Shown here: one piece after another, positions 1 through 12,400 of the stretch
Position numbering within the stretch: position 1 is the first letter of the stretch
Layout of the letters: every line of letters starts with the position of its first letter
Source: Gordius sp. MW1
Lineage: Eukaryota; Nematomorpha; Gordioida; Gordea; Gordiidae
NCBI GenBank assembly: GCA_964036665.1
Contig: OZ038529.1
Coordinates: forward strand, 21,152,060-21,216,059
Reading direction: 5' to 3'
DNA: 64,000 nucleotides
Program-made: the position numbers and the translations under genes
Notes under the pieces: generated by a model
Told to the model about the DNA's origin: nothing
The model's input: only the letters and a program-made list of their open reading frames with translations
Databases searched by the model: none

Positions 1-20
1 CCCATCAAAGCTTCAAAATG
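1..20 (+). CDS. Possible end of an upstream WDR3 exon
   Basis: The first 20 bases can be read in frame as HQSFKM followed by a GT donor (gtaacg at 21). That join is phase 0 and matches the phase-0 start of the next clear WDR3 exon at 850, giving SFKM|VIIGRSDN. The piece is too short to prove. A transcript or the upstream contig would settle it. Confidence 0.35.
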
Positions 21-348
21 GTAACGCCCATACTTTATATATGTATAACTCTCGAAAGATCCACTATCAGGCCGCAAAAGGGTATCTCCATTTTTATTTA
101 AATTTAATTCATTTAAATGTTTTCTATTTATTTCATTCACTTTCACAAAATATGTATTTCTTAAATAATAATAATTAACTTATATATATTTAAAAGATAA
201 ATTTGATATCTAAGTTAAGTTTGTCACAGATTCGACCAAAGCCATTTTTGGCTCTAACTTTACAACAAGTTGCTCGGGCCTTAAAGCTAATTTGGCCCTA
301 CATAAATTATTAAAATAACTGAATCAGACTCAAACCGATTCCCTTAGA

Positions 349-813
349 CGACTGTTGTAAAACGGCTGGGTTTTGTTTGGTCGACCTATGGTTTTGGTTG
401 AATAAACCTGAACAGACGAAAGGTTTTTAGGTCTGTTTTTCTTAGGGTCTGTTTTAATGAGCGATTTTTAATCTAGATTAAAAAAGCGAATGCACGCTAA
501 AACATAGCCCCGTCTAAATATGAGCGTCACGGCCTTTCTGAATTTTTGCTGTGTTTTTGTTCATAATAAAACTAATATTTATCCTTTAGTTACAATTACC
601 ATTGCATATTCACATGGTAACTAAACTAAAAAATTGTTGATTCCACCACATGTAATTCGCATATTTGGACAAAAAAAATGGCGTGCTCTTAAGTTGAATC
701 GTGTATTAAGACGGGAGTTTAGTCGTATAAACGGTCCAAAGGCTTTTTGGTCTCCTTATATTTAATCGACCATAACCAAATGTCGACCAAACAAAGCCCA
801 GCCGTTTTTACGA
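349..813. mobile_element. Palindromic TAGTGTTGTAAAA-family element, long variant
   Basis: The left end (TGTTGTAAAACGGCTGGG at 353) and the inverted right end (CCCAGCCGTTTTTACGACA, about 798-815) match the shorter elements at 2549 and 8479. About 350 bp of unrelated sequence lies between the arms. No clean target duplication was found. Confidence 0.5.
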
Positions 814-849
814 CAAAACCTCAAACTTTTACCTTCTTATTATAATTAG

Positions 850-3800
850 GTTATAATCGGGAGAAGTGATAACGCCATATCCCTGTATCAATTGAACGTG
901 GGGGCAAGCGGGGTTGGTGATTGCAAATTGGTGCGGAGCATAGAACAGGCCGGACATCGAACGGACGTTAGATCATTATGCTTCGGTTCGGACAATGATC
1001 TTCTCCTATCAACTAGTGCAGAATCCGTTAAGCTTTGGAACAGGTTCCATGCTATTATTTTTATTATTATTATTATTATTTATCATTATTAGCATGGACG
1101 TAGCCGGGGGGGGGGGGGGGGGGAGCAGGGGGCAGGGGCAGCTGCCCCCATCTAGATTCCAAAAATTTGTTGAAATTTATTGGAATTATTGTTAAAATTT
1201 CAAAAAATGATCTTTTTGCCCCTCCCTAAATCATTATTGCCCCTACCCTCTAAATCCAATGCTGGCTACGCCCATGGTTATTATTATTATTATTATTGCT
1301 TTTATAACTGCTGACAATAGCCGCGTATCCCATTCTACTAATCAATTATAAAACAGGGGAGCATGATGCATCTAGTGGTTTTTATAGAGGGTGGGTTGCG
1401 CAAAAATGATTGCGATTTAAAAGAAGATTTAATGATTAACTTGGATATCGTAAATTACAACGAAAAAATTATTTTGCCGCCTAAAGTACCCCTTAGTGCG
1501 TTAATTTGTTAAAATTCTTTTAACACCTTTGGAGAGGGGAAATATTACAGAAAGATATGTGAAATGTGAGGGGCATTTATATGAATCATTTTTTTTGTGT
1601 ACTTTTTGACCAAAATAAGACGCCATAGTTTAATTTGCTTAAGAATTTTATATAAATGCAAAATTTAGTCTTACTTATATAAAAATTGAAATAAATGAGC
1701 TATATATTATATTTTTGCTCTAATGAGTTGTACTTATTAGAGCTCACTCGAAGTTTCACCACTTTTTTTCTGGTTATTATTGTTAAAATTTGAAAATTTA
1801 TTTCATTTTTATAATGAATATTTATAAATTTATAGTTCTTGATCGTATCTTATTTGTTGATGCCTTATTTCTGAACTTCGATCAACGTTGTTTTTGGCAG
1901 AGTCGATAAGAACTGTATCAGAACCATGCCGTGTGAATATGGTATTTGCTCGCTGCTCTTAACTAGCGATAAATTTGCAGCAGTCGGAACCAAGGTATAT
2001 TACACCGTTTTACAAGCTATTCATACCTATAAATGTTAAATCTATCTAAAGTAAAAATAACTTTTTAACACGGAATTTATATTATTTTAAATAGTAATTT
2101 AAAAAATATAGTTTTACCATTTTGTTTATGTAAGTAGTATTGATCAAATGATAGTTAACCAGCCCTCAGCTCTAGTACCCTTCAAATAAATCAGCCTAAT
2201 TATTGTTTAAAAAAGTTTTAACCCAATCCAATCTCTCTCATAAACCAATTTTAGCCACGTGTCTCTAATTTCAAGAAATTAAAAAAAAATCTTAATTTTG
2301 TGATTCACTTTTTGCAATTTAGACGGGTAAAATACATTTGTACGATTGCGGTTCCGGTGATTTACTAGAAAATATCGATGCTCACGAGGGAACAGTCTGG
2401 GCCTTATGCCATCACCCTAACAACGTATGATTTTTATTTCTATTTTCATCGATCTTTGCTTCGCTCATTGAAGCATTTTATTGCTTATCATTTCTAATTT
2501 AACACCATTTTTTGACTTTTAACCCGCTAATTAATTAATAACACTTACTAGTGTTGTAAAAACAGCTGGGTTTTGTTTGGTCGACCTTTCGGTTTTAGTT
2601 GTCTAAACATAAAGAGATCAAAGTGGTCTATTTTTCTTTTGATCCACCTCTAAGTTTTGTCAAAATTTCAAAAACAGACACCGTTAGTCCTAGTTGGACC
2701 ACAGGTCGATCAAACCAAACCCAGCCCTTTTTGCAACACTACTACTTACAACTCTTGGGTAATGGTTGTTTTATCTACGCGTAGTAAAACTTCGACTTTG
2801 CTGATCCTGTCAAAGATTAGGATCATATATAGCTTTCGACAAATTTTTGACCGCAGATAAAATTACTGAAAGAATTTTGTTGGTCCCAAATATTTTAGTT
2901 TATTCTCTTAGTTGAATTTGAAAAAAAATTTACTAATAGACATTTATTTCCAAATCATTGTGTATATGATACATGCTAAAATATATTAGATTAATGAGCA
3001 GGGATACAGGTTACTATCTATTTTTTGAGACACTGATTGGGGGGCGTAGAGGAGCTGAGTATGTATAAGTTTGGTATGAAAATTATATTAGTAATAATTT
3101 GACTTTAGATTTAGCTGACGTGCTTTAACGAATTTTATTGATCTTTTTATGGATAGTAGATTTAAAATTGAAGTAGAATCGCGTCTTCAAATTTAATTTA
3201 TTCCTTTTACCATTTAAATGTTACACTTTTGGGCAATTAATCCTGACGTGTGATATTTTACTTAAAATTAAAAGAAATGCAGTGAAGGATGAATATTTTA
3301 ATTTAACCGCCGCTCTATTATATTTTCTATACATTTCGCACTCCTAAATTACAACTCCGTTTAAAAGTAAAACCTTTATTCTTTGCAACCGTGGAAAGAT
3401 TTTAAATAAGGGGCCAATGATAAGCTTGGCTAGAAAAGTATAAAGTAACAATTTTTTAGATTTAATCCTTAATTTTTTTCCTTAATAAAACGATCGCTAC
3501 TCGCTTGTTTGCTTTAAATTTGGGGGCAAGTTTCGTCACATTTATTAAAACATTTTATTGCGATAGACTTGCGTAATATCGGGTGGAGCGGATAAGTGGG
3601 TAAAATTTTGGGATCTCGATCTTGTAGATGATCCCGTCTACTCGGCCACTAGCAAACGATTAACTCTCTGTAACTCCAGATCGCTAGAACTCAACGACGA
3701 TATCCTTTGCTTGAAAGCGAGGTTATTAAACCTTGAGATAATAGAAATTAACAGCAATTTATGCTTATTTAAGCTGTTATGTTTTGTTTAAAAAGACTGA

Positions 3801-6800
3801 GGAATTTATATTTTTATATAGCTAAATTATAGCTTTTTAGATTTATAAATAAGAGTGTTTATTATTTTGGAATTGTTACTAAGCTGTTTAGAATGTTTGA
3901 CAGTTAGAGCCCTGCACGGCTGGGCTTGGGCCAAAAATTAAAAAATAATCGGGCCTGATGGGTCAACCCGGCCCGAGCCCCGCAGGCTGTATCTAGCTAA
4001 AAATTTTTTTTTAACTTTTTACTAATTCCTTTGAGTAGGCTATTTAGAGGAGACAAAATAATGTGAAATGGAAGGTGCGTATTAGATATATTTTTTTCTA
4101 TATTTACATTTCAAAAAAAGTCGGGCTCGGGTTTGAATAAAAAGAAAATTTCGGGCTCGGGCAAAATAAATTATAAGGTGTCGGGCTCGGGCCGAAGAAA
4201 TATTATTTTACAGGGCTCTAATGACAGTTGCTTAGACTAGTGGTCACAGGGTAAAATTCAGTTTTTTGAATCAAATGTATTGCGTAGTTTGCCTTTTAAG
4301 CTTGGTATAAATTCCTTTACTAAGTGTAAAAAATAGGTTTGAAATTAAGAAAATATTAATATATTCCTTAAAAGATGCGGGACATTTTGAAGACTTGAAG
4401 AACTTATTATATAGCGAGTAATTGTTAAATTTAAAACGTTAGGAATTGGGTATTTTTGACCACAATATTTGTATTAAATTTTTTACCGTTATAACTTAAA
4501 GTATGATCGATTTTGCTTTACATGGAATTTGAATTGAAATTGGTATTGGTTTATGGGGATAATTATAAGTTTCATTAAGTGTGAATGAATCACTTATGTT
4601 ATAAACTGACGATTTGGGTAAGTTTTAATTAACTAAATTCTGATTTTTTTATTTAGTGAGGACTACAAGTTCTTGGCAGTAGGGCTATTGGACAACACTG
4701 TCAAACTATTCTTTCTCGACACTTTGAAAGTAAATTTTAGCTAGAATTTACTCAAACTCGTGATATATATTTTTTTTTGTTGATGTCTGAAGCGCAATAT
4801 GTGGTTATATAAAAAAATTCTTTGTAGTTTTAATCCTAAAATTCTGAATGAGTTAATGTGGATTAGTGTTTAATTATCCCTTACATTTTATATATTAATC
4901 ATTAATTGGCAATAGGATTTATATCTTGATTCTTTAAGAATATCGTTTTTTCAAGATTTATATAATATTTGTAAACAAATTTATGATTGTACCCAATCTT
5001 GTTGTGACTAGTAAATCTACCATTGCACACTCCTGTGTCTAATAGAGCTAAAACGTTATGCATCTAGTACACTGGATATATAGTTTCCCAAACTGGTCCC
5101 CATTCAAATTGACTTTAGATAGCACTTTATATTGATTGGCTAACTCGTATATCCCAAACCGATATAGGATATAATATATTTTAAAATAAAACACTACTTC
5201 TAAAATTGTTTTTTTTTGTGTTTGATTTTCCGCAGTTTTTTCTCTGCTTATACGGTCATTCCATGCCGGTCACGTGTTTGGATATCAGCCACGATTCTAC
5301 GCTGTTGGCCACGGGCTCCGCCGATAGAAGTGTAAAGATATGGGGAACTCGTTTTGGGGACTGTCACAAAACACTTTTAGGACACACCGACACCATAACA
5401 GCTTTGGTTTTCGTTCCACCCGAACCATTATCTATCTTTCGAGAGCAGGGTTTATTAAACAATATTTTATTCATTTTCTTATAAAATTGAAGTGGTTATT
5501 TCATTAATTAGAAGAGATACTTTAGTAATCTAGTTTATTCTAGTTTAAAGTATATGCGAAAAAATTAATAATAAAAGGTTGTGCTTATCTAGCTGCGCGA
5601 GCCCATTATCATTTGAATAATCAGGCGATGATTGAATACAAGCGAGGGGCTATTAAAATAAAAATAACGTTATGGTTAAGTACAAGCGAGGGGCTATTAA
5701 AATAAAAATCACGTGATAGTTAAGTACAAGCGAGGGGCTATTAAAATAAAAATCACGTGATGGTTAAGTACAAGCGAGGGGCTATTAAATAAAGTAACGT
5801 GTTAGAATTCGCCTAGACGGGGTCAAGGGAAAGTAGCGTGCGAAAGAGCTTCTACAAAATTATCTTTAATATTTTATTATAAAAGTTATCTAAATCTTGA
5901 ACACTTGGCTATTTGAAGGAGTAAAGGATTTTTTTTGTCGGGAAATGAAGTTTAGTGAACCGAAAATATACCATTTTGCGGTACTATAATGTACCTTTAT
6001 AAATTTATAATATAACTGCATAAATGTAATTGCTTTGGAATTTGTTATTTTTAAGTTTAACGATAAAAATGTTTTAAGCTTTAACGCCAAAGATTTCTAG
6101 TATAACTATACCAAGTTTTGACCTGCAGTTCAGAGGTTTTTAATAAATAGGCATTTAAAAACTTTTTAGAATCTTATAACATTTAAAGTAACCGATATCA
6201 AATTTATACCGCAGCATTTGATTTTAAAATTACTAGATCTTTTGGGCTATTCCCTTTTAGTTGGATGTGTAAATATTTGTCATTTCTAAAATATAGTTTT
6301 TCCATCGAGGTGAGCTATTTAAATATAGTGATTTTTTAGAGGTATTTGCTGCTTTAAAAGGTTTTGCTTCTTATAAGCTTCAGTATCATAATATCTTTAA
6401 AATTTTCTGCATACCCTGTCCGCCATCCGATATACTTTCCCAAGTGCGTCTATACATTATGCGATTTTTTATTTATTGAAATCTAGGCGAAGATTCGAGC
6501 AAACCGAGCCACCTTTTTTTCACCTCTGCCAAAGACGGATTAATAATACAATGGGACGCCGATAAATTTGAACGAATATTGACGCTCAAAGTTAGTCTCT
6601 TCATTATAATTTATCTAAAAATATTTTTCAAAAGTCGCAATAAAGTTTTATTTAAAATGTTTAATTTTGCCTACTTGCACTTTCAACGCCCTTGCATCTC
6701 GTTATCGTGTTTATTTGAAGTTGGTTATATAGCTCTCATTCGCTTTTTCTGCAACATGGATTAATTTAAAATAATATCCTGCAGAAAACCCCGATTAGCT

Positions 6801-9800
6801 AGGTTTAACTGAACAGTTCGCCCAAATAACATTTAAATGATGATTAGAATATGCAGGGATATTATTATAAAGTCCTACATCAACATCTGCTCTAAAATTT
6901 AATCTAATCTATAAAGGATTTTATTGATTATATTTATTGTGGAGGAAATAGTTTTGACCGCTAACTAAGCCTATTTCAATTTTTGTAATTTCATAACCAT
7001 ACACGGATAAAAAGTTTACAATATTTTGGAAATCATTAAGTCAGAGAGGTTATCTTTATGCGATAAAAATCCAAATTCTGACTTCTCTCTGAATAAATTA
7101 GATAAAATTGTGCATGGTCGTGGAGAACGAGGCTAGCCCTTTATAGAATTTGACTGATATTAGGGATGAAAAACAATTGTTATATATTTAAAACGTTGAA
7201 AGTAACTTCTTTTTTTTGCTACAGGGTCATCATTCCGAAGTGTGGGAGTTGGCTACATCGCCGTCCGGCAATTACTTGGCTTCGTCTTCCCATGACAGAA
7301 CCATCAGAATCTGGGTTAGGACCGATGAAATTCTCTCGTTGAAGGACGAAAGGGACAGGGAAATGGAGGAAGAGGGTGAAAAACAGGCCTTGCAAACCCT
7401 ACCAACAAATGTACACTATTTTATTACGAATATAACAAAATAACTTCAGGCAGGGCTTATAAAAAAATCTCCGTTTTTGAGCGCATTACTACACGTAAAA
7501 TACTTGAGGATCGATAGCTGGGGAAGGTGGTAAGGGATATGGGCCTGTCGGGTCAGGTTAGCCACAAATGTTGGGTCTTTTGGCAAGGCAATTATATTGA
7601 ATCGGACAAATCGAAAATCCTATATATGTATATAATAATAAATATAGATTTTGCAAACCTAATGTCTACCGCGTTCAATACCCCACTAAACGTTATCCTT
7701 TTAGCTTTAAGTTTTTCTTTTAACATCTTGGTACCATAGGTGAATGTAAACCAAAATGCCGAGAGTGGATTAGCAGCCGTGAAATCGGTGGAAACTTTGG
7801 ATTCTGTGGAACGCATTATCGAGGCACTCGATGTTTACGTCAAAGAAAAAACTGCCCAAAATCAACGGGAAAACGGCCAGACACCCCAACAAAATGCGAG
7901 TTAGTCAGCTTTTATAATTTTTTAATGATTTTTGAAATGAATGTATTGCTTCGCTTGCTATTGTTAAGCGGCTAAAATTGACGCGATGTACCCATAGACT
8001 AAATAGACTGCTCATCCACTTTTAAAAAGTGTTCCAAATTTTGGCATCCATTTTGAAAAGTGAATTGAATGGTTAGGTTTATGCTTATAATGGTTTCGGT
8101 TATGCCTTATATATTTTTTTTGATATAAAAATGTAAATCATTTTGAGTTTTATCAACATGAGCTTTTGAAAATTAAAATATTGGTATAAAAATTAATAAT
8201 TATCTATACATAATATTAACTTTTATAGCGCCATCTACACTTAAACTTATTTTCTAACGTGAATTTTGCCCAATTTATATGGTTTGATGAATTTTTAAAA
8301 TCGCTATAATGATTAAAATGGGTTGTTTTATATTATAAGATCAATGATTATTGACCAATACTATCCATCGCTATACAAATTCTACGTCACTTTTCAAAAT
8401 GGCGGTCGTTTTTGCAACACTTTTGATGCGTGAATATATAAGAGATGAGCAGTCTATTAGTCTAAGGATGTACCCAAGTAGAGTTGTAAAAACGGCTAGG
8501 TTTTGTTTGGTCGACCTGTGGTTTTAGTCGGCTAAACCTAAACAGAAAAATCTTTGGTTTGTTTACGTTTAGTCGACTAAAACCAAAGATCGACCAAACA
8601 AAACCCAGCTGTTTTTACAACAGTAAACCCAAGATATGTTAGTGTTGATTGACACTAGGGCAAAATCAAAGAGAGATAAAATTATATAGCCAAATATATA
8701 TTTTAAAAAACATATAAAGGCAGGTTTTTGAATAAATCTTTATAGATATAGTTTGATTGAGATTATTTACTAGTTGGTAGAGTATGCTTTATTTTGAATA
8801 TTTCTTTAAAGATAGGTACTGACAATTAAGTAAAAATAAATAAAGTATCTCGCCTCTATAGGTTTAGGCTATTTATTAAATTCTCTCGTGCCCGTTTTGA
8901 CTTTTAAGTTTTATCAGTGCTGTTGATTATGAAGGAAATTCCTAAAAAAAATAAAAACTTGACTAATAAGTTTAATATTTTTGAACCTTAAAAATGTCCT
9001 TATTCGTTTCCATTAAAAATCATGATGGATAAGAATACAGCACAATCTCACCCCAACCCCGGTCTTCTTATATTCGTTTTTCATATGTGCGGCTTTTACT
9101 TTTTTACGTTAGTTTATTAATCTTATACCATAAGTACGATTCGCGAAAAAAATATCAACATAGGCTAAAATGTTTATTTGGATAGACGGTTTATATTAAA
9201 TGAACTTTCTATAGGAAAGGGACTTTATTTTAACATAAAAAATGCAAAATGTTGGAAACGAAAAGTTTTAATTATTATCTTATGTTTTAAAAACAAAATT
9301 TAAATATAAAGGCGCCGCTCAACAACCACAAAGTGCTGACGCGTTAGACGATGAGGCGATTGAAGGGGTCAATGCGAGCTCGGACGAAGGCTTTATCGAA
9401 GAAGAAACGCCATCCGATAGAATTTTAACCGTTCGCGAAATATTGGCTCAAAGAGAATCATCCATGGGCATAGTCTCTATGCTAGGCCCGGGAATTAAAC
9501 CATCCACATACGTTTTAAACGTGCTAAAAACCATTAAATTTAGGTACCAACAAAAGCTGCCTTTTTGCAGAGTTTTTTCAATAAAATTGTTTGTCTTTAG
9601 TCTTTGCTAAGTCAAGTTAGGTTAGCTGACATAATTTTAAATAATTTTTTTTTGGTCTAAGAAATCATACTTGTAAATTTTTTGCGACACTCCCTAATAT
9701 TTTTGGTAAAAGCCGTTATTTAAATGATTAAAGTCCCGCAAAGGCGCGAATGTTTAATTCTAAAAAAAATTTTTATTCATAACTTGACGCGATTTGGAGG

Positions 9801-10619
9801 ATTAATCTGAAAAGGCTGGTAAAATTTAATTTGTGACTTCGTGTACCTCTTGTAATTTTAGGTTAAAAATTAACCCTATTAATGGTGTTCCAAAACAATT
9901 ATGATGAATATATATTTATTTTCGCATTTTAAATTAGAATTTTATCCATATCGCGACATCTTGTTTTATTTTTAATTTCTCGAGCCGTTAGATCCTCTCC
10001 CTCACAAGACTTTGACTCAATCACAAATGGATTCTCTGATATCATATGTATATAATTTAAACTCGAACTTAATAATGGTTTTTATCACTTTTAATTTACC
10101 AGCGAGCTAGAATACGCCACTCTATTATTACCTCGTTCCTATCTCATGCACTTATTCGCCGTGTTGCACGAATGCATACTCAGCCCCGACCCACCCTGTA
10201 ATGGGTGGGAAGTGGAAGTGTGCTGCAAATTGCTTTGTTACCTTCTCCGAACCCAAATTACGGCCTGTGGCTTGGGTCAAATTGGACGCTCGGCTATGCC
10301 CGAAGAAATTAGACCCATAGTGATGAGTTTGAAGGGAAAACTAGTCGATTTGATAACGGAATATCGAGATTGTATAGGTTTTAACCGCGCGGCTCTCAGC
10401 TATTTATCTACGCTAAAAAATAACGATACGGCGGCCAAAGTGTTTCCCGAAATTCCTGCAAATTTTGCCAAAGGTCTCGATGGATTGAATAAGAAGAAGA
10501 AAAAGGGTAAAAAGAGGAAAGGTTTGCAATATAACAACGAACGAATTGTTCCAAATAAAGAAGCGTCCTCTGCTAAGAGTGTTGCAAATAGAGCCAAAGT
10601 TTTTGTAACGCCCTTATAA
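850..10619 (+). CDS. WDR3: WDR3 / Utp12 homologue, C-terminal two thirds (11 exons)
   Basis: Nucleolar WD-repeat protein of the UTP-B part of the small-subunit processome, needed for 18S pre-rRNA processing. Exons: 850-1043, 1901-1994, 2323-2424, 3567-3721, 4657-4729, 5236-5449, 6487-6590, 7225-7410, 7740-7899, 9312-9543, 10103-10619. All have AG/GT borders with matching phases and sum to 2031 nt (676 aa plus stop). Recognisable segments are GHRTDVRSLCFGSDN, SGGADKWVKFWDLD, LYGHSMPVTCLDISHDSTLL, GSADRSVKIWG, FGDCHKTLLGHTDTI, PSGNYLASSSHDRTIRIW, then an acidic and helical linker and the Utp12 domain (PSTYVLNVLKTIKF to RDCIGFNRAALSYL). The tail is lysine-rich (NKKKKKGKKRKG), a plausible nucleolar signal. 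The vertebrate protein is about 940 aa, so roughly 270 N-terminal residues lie upstream of the window. Introns carry MITEs and hATs. Family assignment is very secure; a few splice sites are inferred. Confidence 0.93.
1093..1276. mobile_element. MITE with CATGGGCGTAGCCAG-type ends
   Basis: Inverted ends CATGGACGTAGCC and GGCTACGCCCATG enclose about 155 bp with a G tract and the words 'TTTGCCCCTCCCTAAATCATT'-like, which recur in other copies. It sits in a WDR3 intron inside an (ATT)n tract, which is the probable target. Confidence 0.75.
2549..2741. mobile_element. hAT-like short element, TAGTGTTG family
   Basis: Both ends read TAGTGTTG(T/C)AAAAA. The flanking 8-mers are ACACTTAC and CTACTTAC (6 of 8 identical, the last six consecutive). 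It is 193 bp, in a WDR3 intron, with internal GGTCGACC-type words and no coding capacity. Confidence 0.7.
3905..4220. mobile_element. Non-autonomous hAT element (GGGCTCGGG type)
   Basis: Ends are TAGAGCCCTG and CAGGGCTCTA. The flanking 8-mers TTGACAGT and ATGACAGT match 7 of 8, the 8-bp duplication expected of hAT transposition. The inside is AT-rich with repeated TCGGGCTCGGG words near the right end. It lies in a WDR3 intron. Confidence 0.8.
5622..5800. repeat. 44-bp minisatellite, four copies, inside WDR3 intron
   Basis: The word ACAAGCGAGGGGCTATTAAA begins at 5638, 5682, 5726 and 5770, an exact 44-bp period. The two middle units carry ATCACGTGAT, a palindrome with a CACGTG core; the first has AACGTTAT instead. 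Confidence 0.85.
7995..8464. mobile_element. TAGACTA-ended MITE
   Basis: Inverted ends TAGACTAAATAGACTGCTCATC and its mirror GATGAGCAGTCTATTAGTCTA (one base of difference in length). It is 470 bp, AT-rich and contains TAGCGCCATCTACA, a word shared with the related copies near 45290 and 55405. It lies in a WDR3 intron. Confidence 0.8.
8479..8625. mobile_element. hAT-like short element, TAGTGTTG family
   Basis: Starts TAGAGTTGTAAAAACGG and ends with the inverted form (TTTTTACAACAGTA). The flanks TACCCAAG and AACCCAAG match 7 of 8. It is 147 bp and nearly a perfect long hairpin, with GTTTGGTCGAC in both arms. Confidence 0.75.
8626..9311 (+). other. WDR3 intron remainder
   Basis: AT-rich sequence between the 8479 element and the exon at 9312. 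No coding or repeat signal was seen. Confidence 0.5.
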
Positions 10620-10683
10620 GGCAGTTGAAGACGTACACTTTCGTTCATATATAAAATCTTTATTGTATAAAGTTACATGAATT

Positions 10684-10689
10684 AATAAA
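10684..10689 (+). promoter_or_regulatory. Likely WDR3 poly(A) signal
   Basis: AATAAA lies 65 nt after the WDR3 stop. Further AATAAA copies follow near 10707 and 10732, so cleavage may be heterogeneous. Confidence 0.55.
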
Positions 10690-12400
10690 GCCACTTATTC
10701 TGGTTTAATAAATTAGTATTTTTTTGAGTGCTAAATAAACATCATTGTATAAAAAAAGGCCTTGTATTAATAAAGTGCCTGTATTAGGCTTAAAATTATA
10801 TATTATTTGTTGTGCATTTATTAATTGTGCCCTAAATGCCCTAGACGTCAACTTTTTTATAATCTCCCTTCAATCAGTTAAAGAAAGTTTCCCATCCTCA
10901 CGTCTAATAAGGTTAGTGCGAACCATGTATGAGAATGAATCCAGTTGTACCTTTATTAACTTTATTTGGATTTACTCCATGTGTTGGAACCCTCTATATC
11001 TCGCGATACTCCTAAATTTTCATTTTTGATCTCTAAGTTATACAATGACTTTAGTTTTTTAATTGAATTTTTAAAATTATGCTGAGATAATTTAAATTTA
11101 ATATTTATTAGAACTATTGATATAAGTCGCTTTATGCAAAGCACAACACAAGTGTCATGGGTTATCAACTCGGTACTATCTGTGAACTTAGTTTGTTATT
11201 TTTTTAACTTTAGAAATTTTTATACTGTAGTAAATAGGAATTGTAATATAATGGTATTTCGTAACATAGGGACATTCATAATATATGTTTTCCCCTATTG
11301 AATGAAACATATATTCATTGGATATTCAAAGTACAATATACAGTAAAAGCTTAAAACATATTTATGCACAAGAAAGTGCCACATTGACAAAAGAATTTAG
11401 AAAAATATTAAACATGTGTAGTCCACAAAAACATTTTTTATATTACTTCGTTTAAGTTAGTAGCTGTATCTCATAAATTTAAACTTTTTGACGAGAGGTG
11501 TTGTAGCGCGTTAGAGTGTAGCTAATAACAGTTGAATTGATTATAAATGAAGACGCTTTTTCCACCATTATGATTTACAACTAAAAGCCAAATAAAAAAT
11601 ATTTAAAAATCCGCTCATACAGCCTATTAATATTATTTAGATGTATGGCTCTGCCTCAGGTTATAATTAAGATAGGTATTTTGGCCAAGAAGCATGAATT
11701 TATCATATATTGTAAACGTAAGCGTACCACTTGCAAGTTGTTGCTTATATAGAGCTGTTAATTAAACCGGTAACAATTTCGATGTAATGTTTGCTAATTT
11801 CAAGCTTAGAACGGGTGATTTTGAAATCATTTGATGCCATACTTCATATTTTATATAGTGGTGTTTAAGGTTTAATATCCCTTGATGTGATGGTATGATA
11901 TGACAAATGTTTAATGCTTATAAAATGATAATATAAGCACGTTGCCAGGATCCCTTCAAGGGAGGGGGGGGGAAATTTTTGATATTATAATTTAATGCTT
12001 TCATTTTTGCTATCATAAAAATACAAATATTTTTGAAAAAAAATATAAAATGTTACTCGATATCCTCATATTTGTTAAATATTCATAAAATATTGTATAT
12101 TCTTATGATCAGCGATAATATATCTATATTTAAGCTGAGCCATAATTATTGAAAGAATTTTTAATACTAACAATTCATTTGTTTCTTTCAGACAACATTA
12201 CAAACTATTTCTTTTGTTAGTGTGTAGTCCCCTGAGCTTTTAAAAATTGTGCTTATTCGTGCATGTGTTAGTGTAAATAGGCCTTCATTTAAAATAGTGT
12301 CGATGTGTTAGGCAATCGTCGGGACATTCTATGACCGACAGACCTCTATAGAGACAATGGCATATACATTAAATATAATTCCGAATTTAAGTTAAAGCTC
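10690..12400. other. Intergenic, no gene seen
   Basis: AT-rich DNA after WDR3. Open frames here are short and show no recognisable domain. A G tract occurs near 11962. Nothing else was recognised. Confidence 0.5.

Noticed and set aside
10745..11029. 94-residue open frame after WDR3
   Set aside because: AT-driven composition, no domain or splice support, and lies in the WDR3 3' flank.
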